DNA of 64,000 nt, from the NCBI GenBank assembly GCA_964633355.1, contig CAZWGO010000009.1, positions 1 to 64,000 of the forward strand, in the 5' to 3' direction. The position numbers and the translations under genes were made by a program. This DNA comes from Micavibrio_B sp964633355. GTDB taxonomy: Bacteria; Pseudomonadota; Alphaproteobacteria; Micavibrionales; Micavibrionaceae. The notes under the pieces are model-generated. The model did not search any database and had not been told where the DNA came from. It was given only the letters and a program-made list of their open reading frames with translations. This document shows positions 1 through 9,155 of the stretch, in pieces (the stretch's first letter is position 1; every line of letters begins with the position of its first letter).

Positions 1-728
1 GAAGATTTGCGTACGCGATCCGCCTGAACTTCGCGCTCGTCCTGCCCTCTCGAAATCGCATAATACCATGAACCGGATTTGCCGAAATATGCCTGCAAAA
101 ATTCTTTTGTCTTCTCTCGTAAATCCGCACCAGTATAAATGCCAAGCCTGTTCATTTTCTCTGCCGTCTTCGGGCCGATGCCGTGAAATTTTCCAACTTC
201 GAGTTTTTCAACAAAGCCCGCGCCTTCGTCAGGCTGGATGACAAACTGCCCGTTGGGCTTTCGGTAATCGGAGGCCAGCTTGGCCAAAAACTTGTTATAG
301 GATATACCCGCCGAAGCGGTCAGGCCTGTTGTTTCGAATATACGGGCGCGGATTTCCTTGGCCGTGGCCGAAGCGGTCGGAATGGCTTTTAAATTCTCCG
401 TCACATCGAGATAGGCTTCATCGAGCGAGAGCGGCTCGACATGGGGCGTATACTCTAAAAAGATATTGCGGATTTGCTGCGACACGGCACGGTAGACCTC
501 GAAGCGCGGCGGCGTGAAAATAAGGTCGGGACATTTCCGCATGGCAATCGTCGATGGCATGGCAGAGCGCACGCCGAAGGTCCGCGCTTCGTAACTTGCC
601 GCCGCCACGACGCCGCGCTGCGCCCCATGTCCCACTGCAACAGGTTTGCCGCGCAAATGCGGGTCATCGCGCTGTTCTACGGAAGCGTAGAATGCGTCCA
701 TGTCGATATGGATGATTTTTCGGACCAT
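1..728 (-). CDS. dinB: DNA polymerase IV (Y-family), 5' part, cut by window edge
   Basis: Error-prone translesion polymerase. Reading the minus strand from an ATG at 728 gives about 242 residues before the left edge. The palm motif IHIDMDAFYASVE (residues 6-18) carries metal-binding Asp9, with Tyr14 at the steric-gate position. SLDEAYLD (101-108) carries the other catalytic acids, Asp103 and Glu104. A helix-hairpin-helix stretch (FHGIGPKTAEKM) follows near residue 180. The C-terminal little-finger domain lies outside the window. The start lies 15 bases downstream of the glpK stop, so it may be the last gene of the two-component/glpD/glpK run. No LexA-like site was seen in the short gap. Confidence 0.93.
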   Translation of the reverse strand, partial: MVRKIIHIDMDAFYASVEQRDDPHLRGKPVAVGHGAQRGVVAAASYEARTFGVRSAMPSTIAMRKCPDLIFTPPRFEVYRAVSQQIRNIFLEYTPHVEPLSLDEAYLDVTENLKAIPTASATAKEIRARIFETTGLTASAGISYNKFLAKLASDYRKPNGQFVIQPDEGAGFVEKLEVGKFHGIGPKTAEKMNRLGIYTGADLREKTKEFLQAYFGKSGSWYYAISRGQDEREVQADRVRKS

Positions 729-743
729 AGGGTATGAACTAGA

Positions 744-2198
744 TTATTTTAAAATCATGCCAATACATTTTTGCCATTCTTTGTAATTTTCATCGCGCAA
801 GTCTTTGCCGATCTGCGGCTTATATGAACGGTCCTGTCTCCATTTCGACGAAATATCATCAAGGCTTTTGAAAACACCGGCACCCAGCCCTGCCAGATAG
901 GCAGCGCCCAAAGCAGTCGTCTCAAGATTTTCCGGCACTTCGGCCGGGCAATCGAGCATGTCCGATATAAATTGACAAACAAAATCATTAGCGGTCAGCC
1001 CGCCATCGACACGAATAATTGCCGGCTTATGCCCTCCGTCTTTCTCCATCGCATCCATCAGATCGAGTGTCTGATACGCCTGCGCTTCAAGCGCGGCGCG
1101 GGTAATATGTGCTTTCGTACTTTCGCGTGTCAGGCCGAAGATCGCCGCCCGAGCCTCCGGCTCCCAATACGGCGCACCCAGTCCCGTAAAAGCAGGTACA
1201 AAGTAAACACCGTTAGAATCCTCGACAGACATCGCAAGTTTTTCGCTCTCGGCACTATTTTCGAAAAAATTTACATTATCGCGTAGCCATTGGATCGCCG
1301 CGCCAGCGACGAAAATAGATCCCTCAATCGCATAGCTTAGGTCACCGTTGATTTTGTAGGCGATGGTTGTCAGCAGCCGGTTTTTTGAAGGTCGGAAGTC
1401 TCCGCCTATATTCATCAGCGCGAAACATCCTGTGCCATAGGTCGATTTAATCATACCTTTTTCAAAACACGCCTGACCGATCATCGCCGCATGCTGGTCG
1501 CCTGCCATTCCTGAAATAAGAACGCTTTTGCCGAATAAATCCGTAATACCGAATTCGGCGACATTATCTTTTACGTCCGGCAATAATGATTTCGGGATAT
1601 CGAATATTTCTAAAAGCTCTTCATCCCATTCAAGCGTTTTGATATTGAACAGCATCGTGCGCGAGGCATTGGTGATATCGGTCGCGTGAATTTTACCGCC
1701 GGTAAGATTCCATAGCAGCCATGAGTCGATCGTGCCAAAAGCTAATTCGCCTTTTTCAGCGCGTAACCTTGCCCCTTCGACATTCTCCAGAATCCAGTTG
1801 ATCTTGGTGGCTGAGAAATACGGATCGAGCAGTAAACCGGTCTTTGCCGATACTATCTCTTCCAAACCTTTTTCTTTAAGGTTTGCGCAATACTCCGCGG
1901 TGCGCCGGTCCTGCCAGACAATCGCGTTATAAACAGGCTCGCCTGTTTTACAATCCCAGATGACGGTCGTTTCACGCTGATTGGTAATCCCAATAGATGC
2001 CACGCTGTCAGTATAAACCGCTTTCGCACAAGACAGCACATCATGCCATATCGCCTTGGCATCCTGTTCGACCCAGCCTTTATGCGGATAATATAGCGTC
2101 AGCTCTTTAGACGAGGATTTCACCTCTGCGGCTTCGCTTGAAAATAATATAGCACGAGAGCTGGTCGTACCTTGATCGATGGCCAAAATGGTTTTCAT
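744..2198 (-). CDS. glpK: Glycerol kinase
   Basis: Phosphorylates glycerol to sn-glycerol 3-phosphate with ATP (FGGY family, cytoplasm). The protein begins MKTILAIDQGTTSSRAILF, the family's N-terminal phosphate-binding strand. GAPYWEP and the C-terminal RVDGGLTAND stretch are also typical. I chose the ATG at 2198 (484 residues, near the usual 495-505). A longer frame opening at 2279 would add 27 residues lying wholly inside glpD. With the ATG at 2198 the start overlaps the glpD stop by four bases (ATGA), which suggests translational coupling. No glycerol facilitator or GlpR repressor gene is nearby. Confidence 0.95.
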   Translation of the reverse strand: MKTILAIDQGTTSSRAILFSSEAAEVKSSSKELTLYYPHKGWVEQDAKAIWHDVLSCAKAVYTDSVASIGITNQRETTVIWDCKTGEPVYNAIVWQDRRTAEYCANLKEKGLEEIVSAKTGLLLDPYFSATKINWILENVEGARLRAEKGELAFGTIDSWLLWNLTGGKIHATDITNASRTMLFNIKTLEWDEELLEIFDIPKSLLPDVKDNVAEFGITDLFGKSVLISGMAGDQHAAMIGQACFEKGMIKSTYGTGCFALMNIGGDFRPSKNRLLTTIAYKINGDLSYAIEGSIFVAGAAIQWLRDNVNFFENSAESEKLAMSVEDSNGVYFVPAFTGLGAPYWEPEARAAIFGLTRESTKAHITRAALEAQAYQTLDLMDAMEKDGGHKPAIIRVDGGLTANDFVCQFISDMLDCPAEVPENLETTALGAAYLAGLGAGVFKSLDDISSKWRQDRSYKPQIGKDLRDENYKEWQKCIGMILK

Positions 2199-3673
2199 GA
2201 TATCAAATCCTTTAAGGCCGTTTCGATATTGGCCTTTGTCGCTGCCGATATATGCAGGCCTAGTTTGCTTCTTCGCCATAATATATCATCGATATCTTTT
2301 ACGAATTCATGATCGACCAGGTAGCGAAGTTCCGCTTCATAAATTCCGTCTCCGTAATGCTCACCCTTTGGCACAGATAATATATCGATCATTTTCGTGC
2401 CGTAATTTCTGGCATAACGGCGCAGGAGGCTGATATTTTCATTTTCCCAGCGAATGCGCTGCTCTTTGAGAAAAGCATCGAAATCACCATCCAGCACATC
2501 TCCGCCCGGCAAAGGTTTTTCCGCCGTCCATTTTTGATCCGGCTCATGCCGCAATTCAGAGATTTTCTTGAGAACGGTTTCAGCCAATCTTCTATACGTC
2601 GTGATCTTTCCCCCAAAAACTGAAATCAAATGCGACTTCCCAAAGACATCTTCATGGATTTTATAATCACGCGTTACAGATTTCGCATCACCGCGTTCAT
2701 CATCCAGCAAAGGCCGGACGCCGCTATAGGTCCAGACGATATCATCTTTGGATATTTGCTTTTTGAAATAGGTATTGGCGGCGTTTAGAAGATAATCAGT
2801 TTCGGCGTCGGTGATCTTTAGTGATCCGGCATCGCCGTCATAATCCGTATCGGTCGTCCCAATCAGCGTAAATTCACTCTCATAGGGAATGGCAAAGACA
2901 ATCCGCTTATCCGGCTGCTGTAACATATAGGCCTGAGCCCCATCATAAAGCTTGGGCACGACGATATGACTTCCCTGCACCAATCTGACATCCGGCGTTT
3001 CCGACTTTGTCAGCGAGGAGTGATGCAGGATTTCGTGCACCCACGGTCCTGCGGCATTCACGACAATTTCCGCTTGCACGGTTTCCCGCCCATCGATTTC
3101 GATGTCCCAGCCATTTTGCGACGGTTTAAGATTAGTACATTTTGTGCGGGTCCGGATATCTGCGCCGTGATCATGCGCATCCATGGCGTTTAGAACCACA
3201 AGGCGGGAATCCTGTACCCAGCCATCGGAATATAACACGCCAAGAAAGAAATCGTCTTTTAGGGGATCGCCGAAAACATGCTTTCGCAGGTTGAACGCAC
3301 GCGACAATGGAAATTTACGCTTGCCACATTTAAAAGACAAAATATCGTATAAATAAAGCCCGCAGCGGATCATCCAAAACGGGCGGATCGAATAAGCATC
3401 CGGCAAAATAAAATTCATCGGCCAGATTATATGCGGTGCAATTTTTAAAAGAACTTCGCGTTCCTGCAAGGCTTCATGCACAAGGCGGAATTCATAATAT
3501 TCAAGATAGCGCAAACCGCCATGGATGAGCTTTGTACTGGCAGAAGACGTATGGGATGCCAGATCGTCTTTCTCGAGCAACAGGACTTTCAGGCCTCTTC
3601 CTGCCGCGTCGCGGGCGATGCCGGCCCCGTTGATGCCGCCGCCGATAATGCAAAGATCGTAAACCTGACTCAT
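2195..3673 (-). CDS. glpD: Aerobic glycerol-3-phosphate dehydrogenase
   Basis: FAD-dependent, membrane-associated enzyme that oxidises sn-glycerol 3-phosphate to dihydroxyacetone phosphate and passes electrons to quinone. The dinucleotide fold is at the extreme N-terminus (IIGGGINGAGIARDAAGRG, residues 9-27). It is followed by the family signature SSASTKLIHGGLRYLEYYE. 492 residues is close to the usual 500. It is followed directly by glpK (ATGA overlap) and lies 23 bases after the receiver gene, so the pair forms a glycerol catabolic unit downstream of a two-component system. Confidence 0.95.
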   Translation of the reverse strand: MSQVYDLCIIGGGINGAGIARDAAGRGLKVLLLEKDDLASHTSSASTKLIHGGLRYLEYYEFRLVHEALQEREVLLKIAPHIIWPMNFILPDAYSIRPFWMIRCGLYLYDILSFKCGKRKFPLSRAFNLRKHVFGDPLKDDFFLGVLYSDGWVQDSRLVVLNAMDAHDHGADIRTRTKCTNLKPSQNGWDIEIDGRETVQAEIVVNAAGPWVHEILHHSSLTKSETPDVRLVQGSHIVVPKLYDGAQAYMLQQPDKRIVFAIPYESEFTLIGTTDTDYDGDAGSLKITDAETDYLLNAANTYFKKQISKDDIVWTYSGVRPLLDDERGDAKSVTRDYKIHEDVFGKSHLISVFGGKITTYRRLAETVLKKISELRHEPDQKWTAEKPLPGGDVLDGDFDAFLKEQRIRWENENISLLRRYARNYGTKMIDILSVPKGEHYGDGIYEAELRYLVDHEFVKDIDDILWRRSKLGLHISAATKANIETALKDLIS

Positions 3674-3696
3674 AAAAATAGAATACAGGCTTTATC

Positions 3697-4113
3697 TTAA
3701 GCTGACAATCGGTGACCTGTCCTCTCCATAATGATCCGAATCTTGTTCTCCATCTGGTCAAGCGAAAAAGGCTTCGAGATATAGCCTGTCACGCCGCTGG
3801 CTTTGGCCTCGGCGACCGAATTCATATCATTGCGTCCGGTGACCATCAAAAACGGCATGTCCATATCTACCGAGCGCAGCTGTCGTAAAACTTCCACGCC
3901 GGACATGGCCGGCATATTCCAGTCGCAGATTACAAGGTCGATCATGTCGAGAGCGTCGTCCATAAATGCCATGGCCTGCTTTCCGTCAATGGCTTCAAAT
4001 ACCTGATTGATACCGAGCTCTGCCAGCATATGACGGATCATGCCCCGCATATCGGCCTGATCGTCAACGATCATGACGCGCAGTTTGTCCAGTTTGACTT
4101 TATTTTTGCTCAT
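3697..4113 (-). CDS. Single-domain CheY-like response regulator
   Basis: 138 residues, receiver domain only, with no output domain. The acidic pair is Asp17/Asp18, the phospho-acceptor is Asp64 (VICDWNMP), the switch Thr is Thr92 (MVTGR) and the conserved Lys is Lys114 (ISKPF). The start overlaps the stop of the upstream kinase by four bases (ATGA), so they are very likely partners. With no DNA-binding domain it should act by protein-protein contact or in a phosphorelay. The target is unknown; glpD-glpK-dinB lie immediately downstream in the same direction. Confidence 0.93.
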   Translation of the reverse strand: MSKNKVKLDKLRVMIVDDQADMRGMIRHMLAELGINQVFEAIDGKQAMAFMDDALDMIDLVICDWNMPAMSGVEVLRQLRSVDMDMPFLMVTGRNDMNSVAEAKASGVTGYISKPFSLDQMENKIRIIMERTGHRLSA

Positions 4114-5846
4114 GCGACCTCTGATATCTTTGTGATTTCATGCTTAAGTATCAATATAGAAATCGAAGTGCCTATGTCGGGAGTAGACTTAACGTCGATC
4201 ATCGCACCCATTTCTTTGACAAGCCCATATACCAGCGACATACCCAGACCCGAATGAAGGGAAACATCTTTTGTGGTAAAGAAAGGCTCATAAATACGAC
4301 TCAATATATCGGCGTCCATTCCTCGCCCACTATCTATGATCTGAAGACAGACATAATCCTGCTGCTTCTCTATTTTTTTCTGCGATTTGATTAATTGCGA
4401 CTGACTGGCATCCGAAACCGTAATGATAAGGTCTCCGCCAGACGGCATAGATTCACGCGCATTGGTAACCAGGCTGATCACGATTTGGGTAATCGCCTCA
4501 GGCGCCACATCTATATAGCAAGCTTCTTCCTGGGCGCTTACAATTAGCTTTATATCACTACCTGCCAGTGGACTTAGGAACACCTCCATATCCCGTATGT
4601 GATCGCAGATATTTAACCGAATGCTTTCACTGGTACGATACTGCCCGAATGTCAAAAGGCGATTGGTCAGGTCGATACCGCGTTTTACGCTGCGGTCGAT
4701 ATTCTCGAAATGAAAAGCCACGTCTTCACCTTTTACCAAACTACGCCTGATTATTCTGGAATAGCCATCAACTATGGCTAGGATATTATTAAAGTCATGC
4801 CCCAGCCCACCGACCATTTGCGCGACCGCTTCAAGTTTTTGCGTCTGGAATACTTTTGCTTGTGACAGGCGCGCTTGCGTTTGGTCCGACAAAATACAGA
4901 CATAAAACTCATGGTCATTACCATCTTTATAGAAAAGAATATAAAGCGCATACCAGACAACAGTTTTTTTATCAGGCCGTACTCTTAAAGGAACTTCAAC
5001 GACTATATTGTTTTGCCGTGCCTTTTTTATACCCTTTCGAATAGCATCTATCCCTTCACCAAAGCATTGCTCCAGCGCATCAGGAAAATTTCCTTTGATT
5101 ACTTCATCCGATTGCTGATCAAGCACCGCGCAAAACTTACGATTTGAAAATATGATAGATGAATTTTCACCTTCATTTTTCGCAATTAGCATGCCGTTCC
5201 CAGTCGCCTCGATAGCATGAGCAATGATTTCATTTTCCTCAGTCAATGCCGCCATTTTTTCAACTTGACTATTAAACATCGAAATATCTGTCAATACGGC
5301 AACAATATCACCAGAACTGCGCTTATAAAATTGCAGAAGAATAACTTTGCTATGAAGCTCAGCAACCTCGCGCAATAATAATTTTGAATTGCTTGAATAC
5401 ACAGCATCGAGATCTTTCTTTATCTGGCCCCTGATGTCCAAGCTTCGGTCATACACGAAAGCAAGGAATTTTCGGTAAGTCCCGATAAAGTTTTTCGAAG
5501 TTATTTTTTCATTCAATTCCGGTAAAAATATTAAGGCGATAGAATTAAACTTAACGAGATCTCCCGCTTTGTCGAAATAGATAATTCCACTGGCAATGGA
5601 CTCCAGTGTTTCATCTACAAGCCTGGATATCTTATTATCGACTTTCAAAAGCGTGGCTGAAAATATCAATAGCAAGCCGCTTATCGCCATAACAGCTTCA
5701 GGCATAATATCCCATAATATGCCCTTATTATAAACGAGCGATTGTTCGTTCATGCCCACAATAGCAGCGGCCAACCCGGTTAAAATAGCCAGCAACGCAA
5801 TTAGTATAAGCGAGGCTTTTATCGATATTGGCATAATAATATGCAT
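4110..5846 (-). CDS. Membrane-bound sensor histidine kinase
   Basis: 578 residues. Two hydrophobic segments (about 12-31 and 50-68) flank a very short loop, so sensing is probably within the membrane or cytoplasm. Two PAS-like regions follow (about 75-185 and 205-325). The HisKA region has its phospho-acceptor at His350 (GGLGHDFNNILA), the hybrid-kinase style H-box. The ATPase domain has an N box (NARESMPSGG), a G1 box (DSGRGMD), an F box (EPFFTTK) and a G2 box (GLGMSLVYG). The ATG at 5846 has GGGACA six bases upstream. It is translationally coupled to the receiver behind it. The signal sensed is not recognisable. Confidence 0.9.
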   Translation of the reverse strand: MHIIMPISIKASLILIALLAILTGLAAAIVGMNEQSLVYNKGILWDIMPEAVMAISGLLLIFSATLLKVDNKISRLVDETLESIASGIIYFDKAGDLVKFNSIALIFLPELNEKITSKNFIGTYRKFLAFVYDRSLDIRGQIKKDLDAVYSSNSKLLLREVAELHSKVILLQFYKRSSGDIVAVLTDISMFNSQVEKMAALTEENEIIAHAIEATGNGMLIAKNEGENSSIIFSNRKFCAVLDQQSDEVIKGNFPDALEQCFGEGIDAIRKGIKKARQNNIVVEVPLRVRPDKKTVVWYALYILFYKDGNDHEFYVCILSDQTQARLSQAKVFQTQKLEAVAQMVGGLGHDFNNILAIVDGYSRIIRRSLVKGEDVAFHFENIDRSVKRGIDLTNRLLTFGQYRTSESIRLNICDHIRDMEVFLSPLAGSDIKLIVSAQEEACYIDVAPEAITQIVISLVTNARESMPSGGDLIITVSDASQSQLIKSQKKIEKQQDYVCLQIIDSGRGMDADILSRIYEPFFTTKDVSLHSGLGMSLVYGLVKEMGAMIDVKSTPDIGTSISILILKHEITKISEVA

Positions 5847-5948
5847 AGAAATGTCCCTTCGCCAAAATTATAACTATAAAAGTTAAAAAAGTGGCTTGGC
5901 ATACTCCCGTATTTCGTTGCATGGTGAGCGCACACTTTCCGGGGGAAT

Positions 5949-7961
5949 ATGATAAGGGCGCTTCGATTTATTTTCGTTGCTTTTTGCGCATGGCATATAC
6001 ATGTCGCGAAGGCGGACGAGTCCTCTAATTCCGAGCCTACTCCCAATCTCTACGGCATGATCGGCCTTAATACCGTTCCGTCCGCACGCATGGATAAAGC
6101 GGGCACGGTTCGCGCGAATATCACCGCCGCCGATCCTTACTTTCATACAAGCCTCGGGTTGCAAATTCATGAGCGTCTATTTATGCAACTGCGTCAGACC
6201 AGCGAGATTTCAGATTTGCTCGACGATCCTGACAAGGTTTACCCGGGGCTCGATTTCAAATTTAAACTTTTCAGCGAGAAGAAATTCAGGCCAGAAATTG
6301 CCATCGGCGTGCAATCGGCTTTCGGGCATAAGCGAATGTCCGGTGAATATCTGGCTTTTTCGAAACGCTATGAGAATTTCGATTTTACGGCAGGTTTCGG
6401 ATGGGGTCGTTTTGGGACAAGGCAATCCGTTCTCAATCCGCTCGACTGGACCGGCAGTTACCTCGATAAAGATCGTAAACTCGACGGCGATAAACCGAAT
6501 TCGCCTAGCGAGTGGTTTACCGGCGATACGGGCCTGTTTGCCGGTATCGAATATGCCACGCCGCTAAAAGGTCTTAGTTTGAAAGCTGACTGGAATTCAG
6601 ATTCTTACAAAGCCGAGCGCAGTTTGAACATGGACAGTCCCGCTTCCTATTCATTCGGCCTTAGCTACCGCCCTACAGAATATGCCGATATCGGTATTGC
6701 ATTGATGGATAAAGATACGATCATGGCGCGGCTTAGTCTTAATACCGCTATTTCTACATGGCCGTTCCAGCCCTCGCCGACCGGTGCCGTGGATAATGAA
6801 AAAATTTCCAAATGCTGCATCGAGAAATTTGAATCCAGAAATAATATAAAAAGCGCGGCTTTGCGCCTGAATGATCATCAGTCATCCTCTTATCAATACG
6901 GGATCGCATGGAGAATGATAAACGATAGGCCGGAAACAGACTCCGGCATATTGAGACTGGAGCCCACCTATTTCGGCTTGAAAGCTCCAGCCATCAGTGT
7001 TGCTCAACGTGATCTGATCGATGCCGACAGTACCGACGGGAGCGCGGAAGAGATTTGGCGCAACATTGAATTCGATGACAAAATTTCAAAACCGAAATCG
7101 AAAGTGGATAAATATAAGTTATCTTTCAAATTGCGTGAGAATTTCAGCCTGTCCGAAGACGATGCGCCTTTCGTTCACCGGACCGATTTTATCGGAACGA
7201 TAACCCATCAATTCCTGACAAATTTTTTAAGCGAAACATCGCTGCGATATAATCTATTTTCCAATCTGGACAGGCTGGAAGAATTTCGTTATCCCTCCGC
7301 CGATCCGGTACGCAGTGATGAGTACTATTTCTCCAAGCGCCGTCTGGCTGTTGAGCGCATGTATGTGCAAGGCTTTAAATCCTTCACGCCAAACTGGCAT
7401 GTGAGCGCTTCATCCGGCTATCTGGATGAAATGTTCGCCGGATTGCATGCGGAGGTTTTATATCGCCCATGGGGCAAGAACTGGGCGGCAGGCATCGAAG
7501 CCGGCAATGTCATCAAGCGCGATTACGAAGCTCCGATGAATCTGGGTTTCGTCAATCAATCCCGTTACACCGGTCATGCCAATTTTTATTATGAACTTCC
7601 CAATACCGATGTAACGGTGCAAGCCAGTATCGGTCATTATTTAGGCGAAGATAATGGCGGCACGTTAAAAATTAAAAATCGCTTTATGAATGGCAGTTTT
7701 TTTGAGGCGTTTATCACCGCGACCAACGGTCATGATCCCGATCCTTATGGCGGCGCATCCAATCTTTCCTCGGGCATACGCTTTAGCCTGCCGCTGGGCA
7801 GTGTTAAATATATTCCAGACGGCAGTGTCATTGAGGTAAACGCCGCGCCCGTGGCGCGTGACGCCGGACAAAGACTTGATGTCGCCCATCCGCTGTATGA
7901 GATGACGGAACCCCTGTCTTACCGCCACCTGACGCAAAGATGGACCGATGTCGTAAGATAA
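5949..7961 (+). CDS. YjbH-like outer-membrane exopolysaccharide protein
   Basis: 670 residues with a Sec signal (about 1-22, ending VAKA) and a long region rich in alternating beta strands, as expected of an outer-membrane barrel. The opening NLYGMIGLNTVPSARMDKAG and the later DFKFKLF...IAIGVQSAFG pattern match the YjbH family (DUF940) tied to exopolysaccharide production in enterobacteria and Vibrio. In those groups yjbH sits with yjbEFG; none of these is here, so it is an orphan member. GGGGGAAT lies directly before the ATG. It is divergent from the kinase at 5846 and is followed by a hairpin at 7968. Confidence 0.75.
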   Translation: MIRALRFIFVAFCAWHIHVAKADESSNSEPTPNLYGMIGLNTVPSARMDKAGTVRANITAADPYFHTSLGLQIHERLFMQLRQTSEISDLLDDPDKVYPGLDFKFKLFSEKKFRPEIAIGVQSAFGHKRMSGEYLAFSKRYENFDFTAGFGWGRFGTRQSVLNPLDWTGSYLDKDRKLDGDKPNSPSEWFTGDTGLFAGIEYATPLKGLSLKADWNSDSYKAERSLNMDSPASYSFGLSYRPTEYADIGIALMDKDTIMARLSLNTAISTWPFQPSPTGAVDNEKISKCCIEKFESRNNIKSAALRLNDHQSSSYQYGIAWRMINDRPETDSGILRLEPTYFGLKAPAISVAQRDLIDADSTDGSAEEIWRNIEFDDKISKPKSKVDKYKLSFKLRENFSLSEDDAPFVHRTDFIGTITHQFLTNFLSETSLRYNLFSNLDRLEEFRYPSADPVRSDEYYFSKRRLAVERMYVQGFKSFTPNWHVSASSGYLDEMFAGLHAEVLYRPWGKNWAAGIEAGNVIKRDYEAPMNLGFVNQSRYTGHANFYYELPNTDVTVQASIGHYLGEDNGGTLKIKNRFMNGSFFEAFITATNGHDPDPYGGASNLSSGIRFSLPLGSVKYIPDGSVIEVNAAPVARDAGQRLDVAHPLYEMTEPLSYRHLTQRWTDVVR

Positions 7962-7981
7962 AAAAAACGCCCTTTCGGGCG
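7961..7981 (-). terminator. Hairpin with T-run, minus-strand orientation
   Basis: CGCCC (7968-7972), loop TTTC, GGGCG (7977-7981), with seven A on the left (7961-7967) that read as a T-run on the minus strand. It lies between the convergent yjbH-like gene and rluD, and fits best as the end of the rluD transcript. The plus side has only a weak T-tract. The remaining intergenic stretch to 8147 is AT-rich with no gene. Confidence 0.6.
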
Positions 7982-8147
7982 CTATCAAGTTTTGGGTACC
8001 AGAAATTGGAAAAAGCGGAGACTAAATCACAACACCCTTGAATTCTGCTTATGGTCGTTTGCCGGTTTTGTTAATTGCTTATATATTTAATTTACATAAA
8101 AATATGAATAAATGCAAGAACTTTTTTAAATAAATCAAATCAATGAC

Positions 8148-9155
8148 TTAGAGGCGATCTAAAAGGGCCGATATGTCTGACGGAAGGTCGCTTTCAAACG
8201 ACATCACTTCTTCCGTTTCCGGATGAATAAAGCTGATTTCCCGGGCATGAAGCGCCTGTCTCGGGAAGGATCCAACAACCTCTATCACATCATCGCCATA
8301 GCCGGATTTTCGCATCGCCGACCGCATGGCCGTGGCCTGCAAGCCGTATATATCATCACCAACCAGAGGATGCTTGATCTTTTCAAAATGCACGCGGATC
8401 TGGTGCGTGCGACCTGTCGCCAAGCGGCATTCAACCAGCGCCAGCGCTTCGCCATATTTTTCTTTTACCGCATAATAGGTGAGCGCATCGCGCCCGCCCT
8501 TCACCACCGCCATTTTCAAACGGTTATTGGGATGACGACCAATGGCAAATGCAATCTCGCCCTTATCCGGAAACGGCACGCCGTTGACCAGCGCCGTATA
8601 GACACGGCGCAAACTTCTATCCTGCAATTGCAAAGACAGATGATGATGCGCATGATCGGTCTTGGCGACGATCATAAGGCCGGTCGTATCCTTATCAAGG
8701 CGGTGCACGATGCCCGGGCGGCGCACACCGTTGATTCCGGACAGCGTATCCCCGCAATGATAAAGAACGGCATTGACCAGCGTACCGTTCTCATTACCGA
8801 TCGCAGGATGCACGACCATCCCTGCCGGTTTATTGATGACAATGACAGAGTCGTCTTCATAGACGATATTTAGCGGGATATTCTCGGCCTGTGGAATACA
8901 ATCTTCAATCGGCGGCAGAGAGAGCAATATCTCATCACCGCTATTTACCTGCTCGGATGGCTTGGTCGCAGCTTTGCCGTTGACGATGCATTCGCCTGTT
9001 TCGATCAAGCCTTTCAGACGCGTGCGCGAAAACTGCGGACATAGCACGGCAATCGCTTTGTCGAGCCGCGCACGGTGCAGTTCTTCGGGCACGATAACGC
9101 GGAGTGAATCGAGACCACTATCGGCTGTTTCTTCTGGCTGGTCAGACAAAATCAT
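8148..9155 (-). CDS. rluD: 23S rRNA pseudouridine synthase, RluD family
   Basis: Converts uridines of 23S rRNA helix 69 to pseudouridine if it is a true RluD. An S4 RNA-binding domain occupies about residues 28-80 (ARLDKAIAVL...RTRLKGLIETG). The catalytic domain follows, with Asp154 in HRLDKDTTG. 335 residues is normal for RluD. RluC could be confused with it at this level, but the sequence and S4 layout favour RluD. The ATG overlaps the stop of the upstream secreted-protein gene by four bases (ATGA), an unusual partner. Confidence 0.88.
   Translation of the reverse strand: MILSDQPEETADSGLDSLRVIVPEELHRARLDKAIAVLCPQFSRTRLKGLIETGECIVNGKAATKPSEQVNSGDEILLSLPPIEDCIPQAENIPLNIVYEDDSVIVINKPAGMVVHPAIGNENGTLVNAVLYHCGDTLSGINGVRRPGIVHRLDKDTTGLMIVAKTDHAHHHLSLQLQDRSLRRVYTALVNGVPFPDKGEIAFAIGRHPNNRLKMAVVKGGRDALTYYAVKEKYGEALALVECRLATGRTHQIRVHFEKIKHPLVGDDIYGLQATAMRSAMRKSGYGDDVIEVVGSFPRQALHAREISFIHPETEEVMSFESDLPSDISALLDRL

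Noticed and set aside
5871..5885. TAACT-ATAAA-AGTTA dyad between the kinase and the yjbH-like gene
   Set aside because: Short, AT-only dyad in an AT-rich gap; expected by chance.
8223..8873. A 216-residue plus-strand open frame
   Set aside because: It is a shadow of rluD on the other strand; the minus-strand frame has the full family motifs.
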